64,000 bases of DNA from Buddleja alternifolia. Taxonomy: Eukaryota; Streptophyta; Magnoliopsida; Lamiales; Scrophulariaceae. Shown piece by piece: positions 23,056 to 36,180 of the stretch (its first letter is position 1; the number at the start of each line of letters is the position of its first letter). Under the pieces are notes generated by a model, which saw nothing but the letters and a program-made list of their open reading frames with translations, was not told where the DNA came from and did not search any database. The DNA lies in the NCBI GenBank assembly GCA_019426215.1, contig CM033408.1:25585953-25649952 (forward strand). The letters run 5' to 3'. A program made the translations under genes and the position numbers.

Positions 23056-23881
23056 ATTTTTCAAATTGCAAGAAAAATGTGAAGTTAAAAATCATACAAT
23101 ATTATAGAACTCTTAATATTTTATTGGAGCATACCTCGACATCTTTTAGTCTAGAAGCCTCGATTACATCATGCACTTGAAAATGTCGCATTATGGTCAA
23201 AAGATGAGAACATGGTATTAAATTCAGTCATGTCTTGGCTACTCATATGGGTTGTCGAATATTTTAAGACATTGTTAAATGGACCTACAAGTTTAAAACC
23301 TCGGGGGTGATACTTGATAGTTCTCTAAAATCCAACTCCCGATAAATATTAATCACAAAAATATTAAAATATTTATGAGATCCATCAAAATGTATTTATA
23401 TTTTATTGTGTTAATATATTTAACTCCCGGAGCCACCAAGTATCACCCGACCTCTTGTTGAATTGAAAATATGTTTGAATAGTCCAAGTGAATACTTCAA
23501 TTTATAATTTATAAGTAAGGATTATGTGACCTTTGGAATTTATAAGTAAGAATAACGATTATTTTGTAATTAGAGAGTATGTTTAGATATGGAAAAACGT
23601 GCAGACACGAAAATATATTTGATTATTTTTTAAAAAAACTATAGTAGATTGTATTCATATCTTTTCAATAGAAGAGAAATCAATAGTGGAGCCTATATTA
23701 ATTAGTTTAATATCAAATTTGTATTGATTGAAGAAGAATAGTGACAAGATCATTATTAATTTCGAAAAGATCAAAAATGTTTTCATAATTAACCATAACA
23801 TCAGGGGTATGTAGTTAATTATTTATTATCTAATCATATTAACTGAAATGAAATTAGTAGCGCTCATTAAAGAAGGTAAAC
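23056..23881. other. intergenic DNA
   Basis: No gene. The sequence around 23,250-23,460 is diverged repeat-like text without clear ends. Confidence 0.3.
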
Positions 23882-24067
23882 ATAAAATTGAAAGAAAAAA
23901 ATTAAACAAATGAAAATGGATAAAGCAATATAATGTCGATGTTTTCCAATCTCCATAACCCAATGGAGCCTTAAAAATAAAATTGAAAGAAAAAAATTAA
24001 ACAAATGAAAATGGATAAAGCAAATATAATGTCAATGTTTTCCAATCTCCATAACCCAATGGAGGGA
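23882..24067 (+). repeat. 95-bp tandem duplication
   Basis: A unit at 23882..23976 is repeated from 23977 with very few changes (for example GTCGATG versus GTCAATG). A recent local duplication downstream of the TWD40-2 gene. Confidence 0.9.
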
Positions 24068-24517
24068 GCCTAAGTGCCTAACCCACAAGAACCTCCTTTA
24101 GTACCTAACTTTCTGGACAACACATCATGAATGATAAGAAACATACTCTAGCACTGTGGAAAAATAATCCTCAAAATATGATATTCAGATTTACATCAAA
24201 TATAATATCATCTCAGTAAACAATGCTTAACAAGGAACGTTTTCATGAACATTCAAAAAATAGAAAGAAACAAAAATCACCCACAAAAAAGATACAGACA
24301 CAACATTAAGCCATTGACGTAAAAAAGATCGAATGCCCCTTCAACAACCGAGATATAATGAATGCTTCTCTATGTCAGCACAATACAAAACAAACAACAT
24401 CTAAATCAACATGCAGGTTCTCAACACATACCTTCAACGCTTCCTCCTGACGCCAAACGAGCCCAAACAAATGTTTCAGCAGAAATTTAATATTGCAAGT
24501 GTCAACCAATATCCTAC
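24068..24517. other. probable 3' UTR and terminator region of TWD40-2
   Basis: Lies just beyond the stop codon of the minus-strand gene at 24518. No other feature is seen; the exact poly(A) site cannot be placed. Confidence 0.4.
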
Positions 24518-27500
24518 TCAGGTGAAGTCGATCATTGAGAGTTCAGGACGTACAGTTCCCGTCCCTTGGTTATTTGATTGTTGGGGACCCGCGCCTGGGA
24601 TATTCATGGATACGGGAGGGGCACTTCCGTCCTTTACAGTAGGCTGCTCCAAAGCAGTAAGAGCGGTTGATGGTTCTTCTTGATTTTCTATAATTTCATC
24701 GTTCGACTGAGGAGGAACCTGGTCACCCGACTCGGTGACCGGGGGAACAGAAGAACCTGACCCGGGTTGTGATGAACCGCCCGATTCTGGAACTGTAGAA
24801 GCAGGTTCAGGTGTAGCTGGAGCGGTTGGGCCCCCAGAAACAGGAGGGTTAGGTGGAGCACCCGGTTCTGTTGAGGGCAGGGGAGCACCAGACTCTGACG
24901 AAGCAGATGTATTTTGGGGTGTGGCTGCAGGGCCCTCCAATAGTAATTGTTTTCCGGGTTGCTGTTGTTGCTGTTGCTGCTGCTGTTGTTGTTGTGAACC
25001 AAGCAGGGCTGGAGCAGGCTTTTTCTGACCCAACTGACCGGGATTGGGCCCGTATAAAGACGCCATCCCAGGTGGCAGAATTTCAATTGGAGGCTTCTTT
25101 GCGGCATCTTGGAGGCTCGTGAGCTTGGATTCCTCGAGGGAAGCTAAAAACGCTGCTGCAGCATCCATTTTGGTGGACGGGGCGTGCTCTAGCTCTTTTT
25201 GCAGCGTTTTATTCCATGCTTGAACCAAGCTCCTCAATGTAGGTCGACCATGAGCCTGATTGAAAGGATAAGAACACAAGGTTATCATATGCTCAATTAA
25301 CGATTTTTTATTAGTGTAAATTACATAGACGCTCACGTAACCCCTACGTGAGACCTTAATTATGAAAAACATCACGAGGGTTTGAGAATTATCACAATTT
25401 TCCCTGTCAGTAAAATATATTACAATTTCATCCCGTCAATTAAAAAAATTACAATTTTACCCTATTTTCAAGTTGTCAGAACTTGACGGGGGTGTCTTGA
25501 CAATTTGCAAAAACCGGGGGGCTCGGGGTAATTACTCAATAAGCGAGGAGGGATTCGTACTTCGGCGGTCCGGGGTGAGCTCCACCATACATGTATTCAT
25601 ACACATAGGGGGGGTCCATACATGGGATGGTGGAAGATCATCCCAGGACCAAAGTCCTGGGACCTCCCAAGTATGACCCATGAGGAGGTGAGCATGTAAT
25701 TATCCCTTTCTATTATTAATAATTTTCTAATCCAAGGTTCGGTTTTTGGTAAGGGAATAAAGCTCATCCATCAATTCGCCCCTTTAGGACTCAAACTTGC
25801 AACCTATATGTTCGCGGGGCACCAGTACCACCATTGGGCCACCAACTCATCCTTATTATGCACCAATAATGATTAAAATGGAATGAAGCTAATTAAATCA
25901 TACATGAGCATGGAGCACTGCCTCAGCAAGCATCCCAGTCTCCTGCCAAGCCTTCTCCATGAGTACATTGTCTCCCAATAGAGCAGCTGCAAAAGCAGCT
26001 TCTCTTCCTGAACCAACTGATATCAAATTGTTCACCAAATTCTGCAAAAAATGCAAAATGTAGAGAAGTCAAACTCATAAAAGTCAAAAAAATATATTAA
26101 AACAGAGAAGTTTGCAATCTTTAGATAGAGCACATATATTTATAAGGTGATAAATTATAAATTACGGTCTGCATTCCACCACAAATCCCGGTAAGATTAT
26201 TTACATCCGAGCATAAATTGAAGACCGCAGCTTTAGTATAAAACCAAGAATATTTAGTGGAGTAAAAAAGAAAACTAGCAACAATCTCTTAAAAGCAAAC
26301 AAATAGAGTTAAAATATTTAAAATTAGGGTGAGGCGCCAAAAAAAAACATATTTATAAGAATTTCACAGATGAGGGCTGCTGTTTGGCCAACGTGGCTAA
26401 GTTTGACTGGAAAGGCCCTGTACAACAAGGTTTACAGGCATATTTGTCGCACGTGTAAGAAATGGTATATGAAAGCATAGAAAAACTACAAATATCACAT
26501 AGATACATACACTGAGCCGTGTCAACTCCCCGTGATTTCCAAGGCGCAAAGCAAGCCCTCTTAACTCATGGCCTTGCAGAGCTCCTTTCACAGAACCTGC
26601 AGCTGCTAATCTCTTAAGAGCTTCACGAGCAATCTCAGCTTGTGCAGTAGCATCTGCAGCATCAATAAGTTCAAGAAACTCTCTGGCAAACTTAACCACT
26701 CCTTGAACAGCATCAACGACATTTTCCTTCTTTGACGATAAATTCATAATGTCATTTAAGTTCAACCCCAGAGCTTCTTGTCCTATATCCCTGCTGTTGC
26801 TCATTGTTAGAAGGCATTGAAGGGCTCTTTTCAAATCATTGCTCTGCATTGCTAGATCAAATTCCAACCTCTTGGATATACCAGGCAAGTGAAGTGCTTC
26901 AGTGGCGTAACCCATCCCGAGCATAAATTGTGCTAAATCGTCGTGATGTTCTCTACCTAGCCTACTTGCCCATTTTACTGCACTAACAGCATCTCCATAC
27001 GCTGCAAGACATCTACAACGGATACCAGGATGGCTAAGTGATAATGCATGAGCAGACATGTACCTGTCAATTAGCCAAAGAACACCATCTTTCACTCCAG
27101 CGACAATAAGAGGTCCAACAGGTCGTTTTTGTTCTGCTGGGAATCTAGTGACAGCCACCACAACCCCACCACCACCAACAGCAACTTCATTAACTTTCCT
27201 TTCTTCCATCTCTTTTGCTATCGATGAATCACTACCATCGGCTTTAGATTGTTTAGGCAATGTTAAGAAAGGAGGTATGGAGGGAGCATGCTGATAAGAA
27301 GCTAATCTAACCACCTGTAACATAGGGGGTCTCAAGGCTATCCTCTCTTGTGAAGCTTTTTTTTGACTATCAACTGTTATTAATGCCAATTCTCCGTGCT
27401 CTTGAACAGCGCTTGATTGCAGCTCTTGAAGCTTCATCTCTTCTTTCCTCTTTTTTGTTTCTATATCAATAGCCGAAATACCAGCATCCACAAAGACACA

Positions 27501-30500
27501 TTCGATCGTGGTAGGGGTAGCAACAAATAATTGCCTTCGGTGCCAAACAGCCCCTGTAGCATATGGAATGGCGACATCTCCCAAATATCGAAACTGAGGA
27601 CGCAAGGAAGAAATGACGATATATTTTTGATAGGCAAAAGCACAATACTCAACAGTTTGGTCCCATGCTGTCCATTCTGGTTGAGGAAGAAGACCTCCCA
27701 CCGGTTGAAAGGTTTCCCAGCTATACAATTGAAAGTTTTGAGGTGCTGCTTCAGCAGATGATCTTTGTGAAGAATATCCATCATCCATTGTACTGAAAGA
27801 AGAATGTGAACTAGTTCCAAATCCTGACAAAGGCATAGACTGAATTGTTGAAATAGCTGTGGCAGCACCAGGGCTAATCCTTCGAGATGTTCGATAGGCA
27901 ACACCAAGTAGGGCCCCACCATGCAAACCAATGACCGGTTCACTGCGACTACCAACTGACCTCATTAATATGTTTGATGTTCCATCATCCAGCAATATAC
28001 GAACCTGAACACTTGCAGATGAAGCTGCAGAAGCTGCTGCCGCTGCAGCTTGTGCAGCAGCAGCTGCAGCTTCCTTTGCTTTTCTCGATGAGCTGCCTTT
28101 AGGTATTATAGGCATTCTGGGAGGTAACACAGATTCCAGCAGGGCGAATCGGTCTCTACAAGTGTCCCAAGCCAAAAGCCTTGCACTACCTGAATCTACG
28201 ACCGACCAGTCACTGACCTTATAAATTGAGAAGTAGGGAATATCAGGCCATACAACGGCAAGAAACCTGCAAAAATCACAAAGCAAAAGTGAACATATTA
28301 ACACCACAATGGACGCATATGAATATACAAAATCTATAGATAATAGAACACAAACATTGAGGCCATCCAAGCAAGCGCACATGTGGATGGCCTAATTAAA
28401 CTCAATTGTGTTACATAAGTAATTCAATTTATATTTCTTTTATTTAAAATGGATAAATGTAGTTCATAATCTTAATCTAAGATATTCAAAATTTAATTAT
28501 TCAAGATAAGGTAGTTATCAGCGTAATTTAAATTCAAATAGAAACACAAACCTTTCTATATCTATTTCTCTTATTAATGATAATTATCAATTCTTTTATT
28601 TCTTACTATTCATTTTACTAGGTTTACCAATCATGTATTATTAGTTCTTAAACTGAAATGATACGATTTAATACTCATATAAATAAAAATTTCGATGAGT
28701 CATCGAAATTGAATCAATCTTTTAATTTTGCATATTATAAATAAACAAATTATGTAATGATACATATACATATATTTGTATTTTTTTATCTACACAATCA
28801 CTATCACATGCCTTGGCATGGAATTCCGACTGGTAAATTTATAAATTAAAGCAAATAAGAATACATAACATCTAAGATTCATTTGGAAGAGTCCTGCCAT
28901 AATTTTGTCGTGGAAATAACTTTGAAAAGGTTAATGCTTGAGCTGTGTGCCCATTACTAGGTAGTGAAAACAAATAGGCCACTTACTTCCCAGAACTGCT
29001 CACTGAGAGAACTGAGTATGAATCGTGCGGAACAGGAGTACTAATATGCTTTTTAGTTTGCTTCACATGAAGCTGTTCTGGTGCGTCTCCCCTGACTCTT
29101 CCTGCATCATTCAAGGAGCCATTGCTTCCAAGAGCCGGGTTTGCTGTGTTAGACAATTGAAATTGCAGCAGTCTCAATTCCCTTTCAACTACATAGACGG
29201 CAGCATGTTCTCGGCTTCCTGGTGTTGTTGGCAATGGAACTACAGGTGGGAGGGATTTGGGATCAAATTCACAGACAAGGACACCAACGTTGGTCCCAGT
29301 TGCAACAACATGGGGTTGTAGAGAATGTGCAACCATGGAATACACCTACAACAGAGTTATTAGCTATGAGCTCACTTTGAGTCCATTATCCTATAAATAA
29401 ACTCGCTGACAACCAAAATCAACAGAATAAAACCAATTATTATAATCGTACCCTAAGCTTCTTGTGAGATGCTAACACCTGGGGTGGTACTAATGATGAC
29501 AGTTCACATAATGGCCTAGTTAGAGCTGAGTAGGTGGGATGTTCAATGGCCCTGTAAAAGATTTGATGAAAAATCAAATTCCCCTTTAAATAACAATATA
29601 GATACACTTGTCAGTAGCATCAAGCATGAATAATTGTGTCATTGATTTCAAAGAATATCGTTACTCGACTCAAAGAAAGTTGAGACCAATATATATGGCT
29701 ACACAAATAACTTGTGATGTTAAACTACATTGGAGAAACAATAACACACCATATATGAGAATCTTTAACGCATGTCAAGATATCAAGATTAGGAGCTCGA
29801 GGATGGCACCAAGATGCCACGCTATGGCAAGCCAACTTTGAAACAGGTTTTATTCGACGGAGTTCCTAGAATGAGAAGAGAGAGACATTAGATAGACTGG
29901 GATGGAGAGGGGAAGAAGATTCAGAAATGCAGCAAATTGCAAAATTCATTGAGAACCTTAAATGAAATTGTGTCCCAGATAGCTAAAGTCTTGTCTGCAC
30001 CTATTGTAATGAGTTGTGGTGCAGCACCAACTACACGAGAAAGCTCAACAGCAACAACCCCACCGTCATGCGCCTAAGAACATAGAAAACCGAAGTCATT
30101 TAGCCTCAATCATCGAAATTAGAAAGAGCAGTTAAGCAAGAAGCTGCTATTATTTCCGAAGGATGGGCAATCCAAGTTAATCAAAGGACAAAAGAATCAT
30201 AGAAACAAAATACTGAGATGTAGATAGTTACTTTTAAGCTCAACTTAGGAACAAGTTCTCGTGAATCTTGACCATAGTCTGCATTCCAGAGCACAAGCAA
30301 GCCATCGCTACCACCAGAAACCAAAAGGGCCTAATTTAATGCATATCAACAGAAGAGCGGGTAATGAGGGATAGAAAATAAGGAAAAGAAAAGGACTAAG
30401 GAATACACATACATAAGCCTAAGGCATGGAAATTTTACTGCATTTTGGAGAAAATGAACTACCAAAGTTCTTATTTCCATTTTCGTGTTCACCAAAGGAG

Positions 30501-33500
30501 TACACATGTGTTTTTGCTTGCAGTAAATCATCTAAGTAACAAGGGCTGAGACAAATTGATAGATTCTTAATTAAGTTATCATGCTTGCATGCAAGCATAT
30601 TGCTTGGGTTAATCAAGTTGCCTATATATATACAGCATATGATGTAAATTTTCGCAATTACTAATGATCAAGTAAAAACTGGAACATAGTCAACCCTGAT
30701 ATGAAATTTTTGCTGACATGGGACCTCCCAGAGCGTGACTGGACTACCTATTTAGTTACCAACCGAAGTCAGACACTAGGCAATATAGTGGGAACCAAAT
30801 TAAGCCGAAGAAATTTTCCTCGTAATAATTTTTGTAAGTTCAAAAGAATTTTTAGCCGAAGAAAGTATGCCCTATGAGAGTTATTTATATAATTGCTATA
30901 CTTAGACTATTAAATTAGACTACTAATCAACCTTCTCTTCCTTTGTTTTTTGCTTTGCAAAAGCAAAAAAGAAAAAGGGAAACTGACCCCAACTGCAATA
31001 CCTAGAGAATAAATCCTTGATTTCCAATAGTATCACAATGGAAAACCTTGACTTATCCCATGGCACTTTAAGTGCATTAATAAACATTTATTTCCCGTTT
31101 TCAACTCTCACCAAAAAAACATAATATTTTTCTGCAATAAGAGTTTTGGGGAACAGATACCACAGTCTCCTCAAGATAGATGCCCAACAATTGTTTGGCA
31201 TCTGATGAAAAGCCTTTTCAGAATACTTTCTCATTCCAGACTCCATTAATCTTCCTAAAAGAGGAAACTACACGCCTTCCTCTATATCAATTTAGTGGGC
31301 CTAAGTAATATATTTTGGCACGAAGAAATGGAATGCACTGCAGCAGATCAAAGTAAAACATTTGTTTTATATCAATTAGACTAAGGCCTCATAGTGCTAC
31401 ATAGTGCCTGCATAAAATGGCAGCACAAAATCGTAATTGCTCTTAAAACATTGCAAACAGTATTAGGCCATCAGGCTCCACTGACATTTGTCCAAGTCAA
31501 CCACCCTTTAATTTAATTTCAATTTGCCCCGATTGGAATCATACGCGTGAGATTGGAATATATCTCATTTTCTGAATACATAACCAACTGCCATGCCTCC
31601 ACGACTCCTTAAAACACACAAGCCAACTATCAGGTTGAGTTGACCCTGTTCGCCTAGTATTAGCATGTTTAGGAAACTATAAAGGATGGAACCATATCAT
31701 GATCAATGTGTGCGACTAAGCACATATTCATGCTCAAATTGAGAAACTTTACTAATTTACAACTCATGAATTACCTCGCCAGAAGAAGCCATGAAAGTCA
31801 TTAAACAGGATATTGATCCCTTATGACCTCCTGTATATCTTCGAGCAAGCTGCATTAAAAAAAGCAACGGATATAATCTTAGTGTTCCTTCATCTATTCT
31901 CAGTTGAGATTGCAAGTATAAGTTCATGATTAAAAAACTAGACTGGAAACAACATAAAATGGGACAGACCTTCCAAGTTAGCATTGAAAGAACTCTAATC
32001 ACACCATCTGATCCACCAAATGCGACAAGAGGACCATCACTAGCAGTCGATCTACAAAGGAATTCCATACTGCATGAAAATGATTTTACTAGTTCAGGAC
32101 AATTGATCCTTCATTGAGAGTCAACTGGCTTTAAGATTATTTCCAAACAAAAAAAAATGGCAAACAAAATTTCCCGTTTCTTTCCTTCTCCACCAATGAC
32201 CAAATGAACAAGAGAGATTTTTGAAATTCTTGTCTTTACAGGAAATGCACAATGTGAGCAAATTCAGATAAGTATTAGCGTCCTCCAGCTACATATTAAA
32301 TGTACTATTAGCGAAAAATTGCAATTCTGAAATTAGATTCTACTGTGGCAAATGTACATATAGTCCACATGAATGCTTTTTGGAGGTGGACCAAAGAAGA
32401 AATGTCCTTTTTAATGACAACCGATTCTCTTTCTGTAACTAAGTTTCAGATATGACCATGTAAATGAAAAAAGATATGGGCAGATAATGTATATAGATAA
32501 ACTTTGAGACACAGGCGTCCAGATCCCACTCAAGAAGACCAATTAGTCTTTCATGTCAATTTTATGCAGACATGTAACACCAAGATAAACAGAACAAGGA
32601 GTTGATGAAATAAGATGATATTTTTAGCAATGTAGGTAGAATGGAATCCAGAGCTGACCATGCAAGATCAATCTGATAGTTTCTGATAAGTTCAATAGGG
32701 AACTTATGGACAAAGTACCATCTCAAAACTTTCCAAATCAGAAAGCGATTAGCAAGCAAGCACTCATGGAGCTAAGTCCAGTTCAGATATCAACATCATC
32801 AAGTATTTGGATGAGCTTCTCTTTTGACCTCACCTAACACAACTTATTTAGCAGGAAAATGGTCAAACAGTGAAAAAGAGTCCTGTTTTTTACCAAAGCA
32901 AGTTTATAAAATTTGTCAGCCTTGTGGAAAATTCATAAGAATTCTATCTTCCAGAAGAACAATTATGAAAGAGTTTGAAGGCCTTCTAATAGCCTTTCAA
33001 TTGGAAGCCCTAGACCACAACAACTTGCTTCACACTCACTTTCCAGCTCACAATTGAGAAAGTGTTCAACTTCAAAGGTCAGAGAAAGACTCTCTACAAG
33101 CAGATAGGAATTCCTTTCCAAGTGCACCCATGCCCCGGAGGAAGGAAGATATGAGTTAGGGCGGGGCTGGGGACCAACAATTTAGCAAAACTATACATAG
33201 ATAGAAGCAAGCGCTACGAAAGAAACAGCAATCCCTATCTACCCTCCAGCATGAGCGAACCCGTTCGGAACTGATTGCCTTACCAGCCCAACAACTCAGT
33301 TCATCAATGTGCCCCAAAACTGGCTATCTTCTAGCAGACAACTAACATACATGCACTCAACCGCATAAAGACACATGGCTTCTCCGTAATGGGATCACAC
33401 AAATTTGTGTACACACAAGTTTAGAATATACATCAAGTCCGCCAGAGAAAGTATCGCATTCATAAACCATAAAAATTAGGTCAAGAAGTAGATAGATCCA

Positions 33501-34927
33501 AAACTTGCCATAGAAGAGATCTGTTGTCCAAATCCTGCTTTGGTACATCACGGCCGCGCATTGTCACCAAGTCCAAAAAGATAGCTTTGTTCTCACAACA
33601 TATGACAAGAAAATGGCGTCCTTTTGTTGAGGGGGCAGGAGAACTGAAAGCTGAAGTGACATTGTTGACAGCTGTCGGAGCTTCAGCAGCAGCGGAGCGA
33701 TTACGCGAAAGTTGCCAATAGCGCACATCATCATCATAAAAGCTAACCTGTCTAACACTAGAACCATGTGCCACATTATCAGTTCAAGTTTAACAAACAA
33801 CACAAATTTTTAATTGTTATCTTCAAAAAACTGCTGGTACGAGGTAGGCATGGAAATATACCTCCCACCTCGCATGGCTTCTGTGGGTTTTCCTCTAGAC
33901 TCTAAAGTTTGCAAGACGAATAAGATAAAAAAATCATTAGTAAATAACCCACTCCAGAAATATCAGTTCATAAAATACAAAACATTGCACCCCACAAATG
34001 GATGAGCTTCCGAAGTAAACTTAAGTAAGAAGAAATCTTATGAAAGGAAAAGAGTGCTCCAACACAAACTATGAATGAAGAATGCCTACAAGCAGCATCA
34101 ATCTTCGCATAACAATGAAATTCCGGTATAGAAAAGATTTCCTAAGAAAATTCTTAGAGCGAATGTCACTGTAATCAGGATGGATTCTGCAATGCAATAA
34201 CTTTTATTCTCATTGTTTGCCAAATGCAGTAAGGGAGGGGATAAACCCAGAGTCCATAACTCATCTTTCCATCAGGCCCAAGAAAGAGAAATTTTAACAG
34301 ACAGACAGACAGTCTTCTCCTCACATCTAGATCCCCACCAAAAGTTCTTCAGCATAAACCAATAACCAGAATCCCTCACCCTTATAACCAACTAAGCTAG
34401 CATGCTCTTCAAGTAACAGAATCACACACATAGTCTAAATTATTTTCACCCGAAATCATGTCAAACTCTAGATATTCTAACTCTGTAATCAAATTAGATT
34501 TCCAGAGCAAAATGAATCCATCACCAACTATCTGAAAATAATTGTTTCACTTTTTTCCTATGTCATCTTCTCCCCAAGCTATCAACATCACTAAAACTAC
34601 GAAAAATACCTGTTTCGCCCTCGGCCAGCTTCTCCAATCTGGCACCAACCAAACGCCTCTCATCTACACCCCCCGCTTTCAACTCATAAATCACCTAACA
34701 AAAATTGCACAAAAACCACCAAAACATTCAAAAAATGCAACCATTCCACATCGCAATTCAGATTATATAATGAAACAAACAAAAATTAAACAAACCTGGC
34801 GGTGTTCCCAATTCCAAACGGAGACGTGATCCGACGCATCGGCGGTGACGAGCCAGGGGTGCGTGGGGTGCAATTGAATCTTGACGATCTTGTCATTTGT
34901 AGGGCGAAACGCCTTTAATCGTAGCAT
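24518..34927 (-). CDS. TWD40-2: TWD40-2, WD40 subunit of the TPLATE endocytic adaptor complex
   Basis: Fourteen exons: 34927..34796, 34694..34610, 33901..33862, 33757..33509, 32069..31970, 31849..31775, 30330..30232, 30073..29957, 29865..29750, 29551..29452, 29345..28987, 28266..26511, 26041..25904, 25255..24518. Together they encode 1,367 aa, close to Arabidopsis TWD40-2 (At5g24710) as I recall it. The N-terminus (MLRLKAFRPTNDKIVKIQLH, then HPWLVTADASD) opens a WD40 beta-propeller; other WD-type blades include SGGSDGLLVLWN and ITIGADKTLAIWD. The large exon 12 carries the second propeller and the start of an alpha-solenoid (YGDAVSAVKWASRLGREHHD). The C-terminal tail is low-complexity, with 12 consecutive Gln and Pro/Ser-rich sequence. 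The TPLATE complex is an ancient adaptor for clathrin-mediated endocytosis at the plasma membrane. Every junction keeps frame; intron 4 uses a GC donor. The protein looks complete. Confidence 0.95.
24959..24995 (-). repeat. polyglutamine-coding microsatellite in TWD40-2
   Basis: Mixed CAA/CAG repeat encoding 12 Gln in the last exon, in the disordered C-terminal tail. Its length is likely to vary between alleles. Confidence 0.9.
25730..25855 (-). mobile_element. tRNA-like SINE fragment in TWD40-2 intron 13
   Basis: On the minus strand GAGTTGGTGGCCCAATGGTGG (A-box region) is followed by GGTTGCAAGTTTGAGTCC (B-box region), the tRNA-like head of a plant SINE. No clear A-tail or target duplication was found. 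Confidence 0.5.
32070..33508 (-). other. GC-AG intron 4 of TWD40-2
   Basis: The donor is TATG|GCAAGT at 33509/33508 and the acceptor CATGCAG|TATGG at 32070/32069. Only this pair joins the frame (LLC, then MEFLCRS) as in the family; the nearby GT choice shifts frame. GC-AG introns are a known minority class in plants and are sometimes alternatively spliced. Length 1,439 bp. Confidence 0.85.
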
Positions 34928-35351
34928 TTGTGTTCGAATCCCTAACCCCCAACTCTCTACTGAGATACGGATCTGATGTAGAAGAAGAACAAAAGCTTTA
35001 CAGCTCCAGATCGGCCCGAATTCAGGTCATAAATTGTTACAATTAGCTTGGACAGTGGTGAAAGTACACCACTCTTTTAGCGAATCTAGGATCTGTTCTA
35101 AGAACAACGTTATAGAGCGATAGAGTTCAATTTCCTTTCTTTTCCCTTGTGATTGATAGCTCACTTCTTACTATTATGTATTTGAAAAAAAATGTCTTAG
35201 ACATTGTCAAAAAGAAATGTTTTTGGACCAATATTGTTTTAATTTCATTATACATTTAAGTAAGTAAAATATTAATTTGATTTCATTATAGTCCTTCATG
35301 ATCATGCAAGACTCCAATGGAAAAAGGACAAAAAAGTGATCATGTTAATAC
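34928..35351 (-). promoter_or_regulatory. 5' leader and promoter region of TWD40-2
   Basis: No ATG occurs in the 60 bases upstream of the start. No clear TATA box is visible at a fixed distance, which fits a housekeeping gene. The part at about 34,995-35,110 has a diverged copy at about 36,930-37,045. Confidence 0.35.
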
Positions 35352-36180
35352 GGGTGCAAGTTGAGTGCAGTCGAGCTCTACCTCGAGCCAAATTTCATTT
35401 GTTCATAGCTCGGAAGCCGGATCGCGAGCTTTCTATATTTAATATATTATATTTTCATAGTATTAATAATTTTAATAAACATATTAAAATAATTAAAAAA
35501 TAAAAAAATAGAAATTAGATCCCTATCTCCAATTTCACTCTTTGCATCGGATAATTCTATGTTGGTCATAGTACATCGATCCTAGTGCATCTAAGATCAT
35601 TGAATAAATTACATGGAGGTGGGTAGTTTTTATGACCTATCCCATGTGATTTCAATAAACATAGATGCACTAGGACCAATGAACTAGGACTAGCATAGTA
35701 CTCCCTCAGTGCAATAGTGTGGGCCCCTTTTGATTGAAAATTATGGAGCTGAAAACCTAGCCAGCATATCACTCAGCATCTGTCCGCCTGAAATCGCCCA
35801 TTGTCGTTGGAAACCCACAAGATCTCCGACGCAACCTCACCCCCCAAGCCACTCTGCCTCAACATGTTCAACCTGCGCCACCTCAACATCTCCAAAATCA
35901 CGTTGTGTGTGCACCGCCAACACTTAGCCCGTGCATCACTGCCACAAAGCCACCGTCGCCACTTTCTTGCTGGTATCTTGTTGCAGTATTATGAATAAAA
36001 AAATTGCGGCAAGTTGCTGAAAGAAAAGTACAAAAAATGGGAATAACTGCACATTTTCGAGCTCAGATCGAGCTACTTTTACAACCATCGAGCTCGAGCT
36101 CCCGAAATTCGACCCGATCAGCTCAAGCTCAAGCCAAGTGAAATCACCAAACTTGGCTCGTACTCAGCTCATTTGCACCC
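35352..36180 (+). mobile_element. possible GGGTGCAA-ended DNA element
   Basis: Starts GGGTGCAAGTTGAG and ends, reversed, GGGTGCAAATGAGCTGAG. GAGCTCGAGC-type motifs lie near both ends, a common plant repeat architecture. No target duplication could be confirmed. A smaller foldback repeat is nested inside. Confidence 0.42.
35557..35702 (+). repeat. foldback repeat nested in the GGGTGCAA element
   Basis: The blocks CCTAGTGCATCTAAGATCATTGAA and TTTCAATAAACATAGATGCACTAGG face each other around a short centre and pair imperfectly. This is a MITE-like palindrome of about 145 bp. Confidence 0.6.

Noticed and set aside
24735..25028. Plus-strand frame with a long cysteine run
   Set aside because: The Cys run is the opposite-strand reading of the polyglutamine tract of TWD40-2.
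25305..25708. Possible MITE in TWD40-2 intron 13
   Set aside because: TTACAT-type ends facing each other are only weakly similar and no target duplication could be found.
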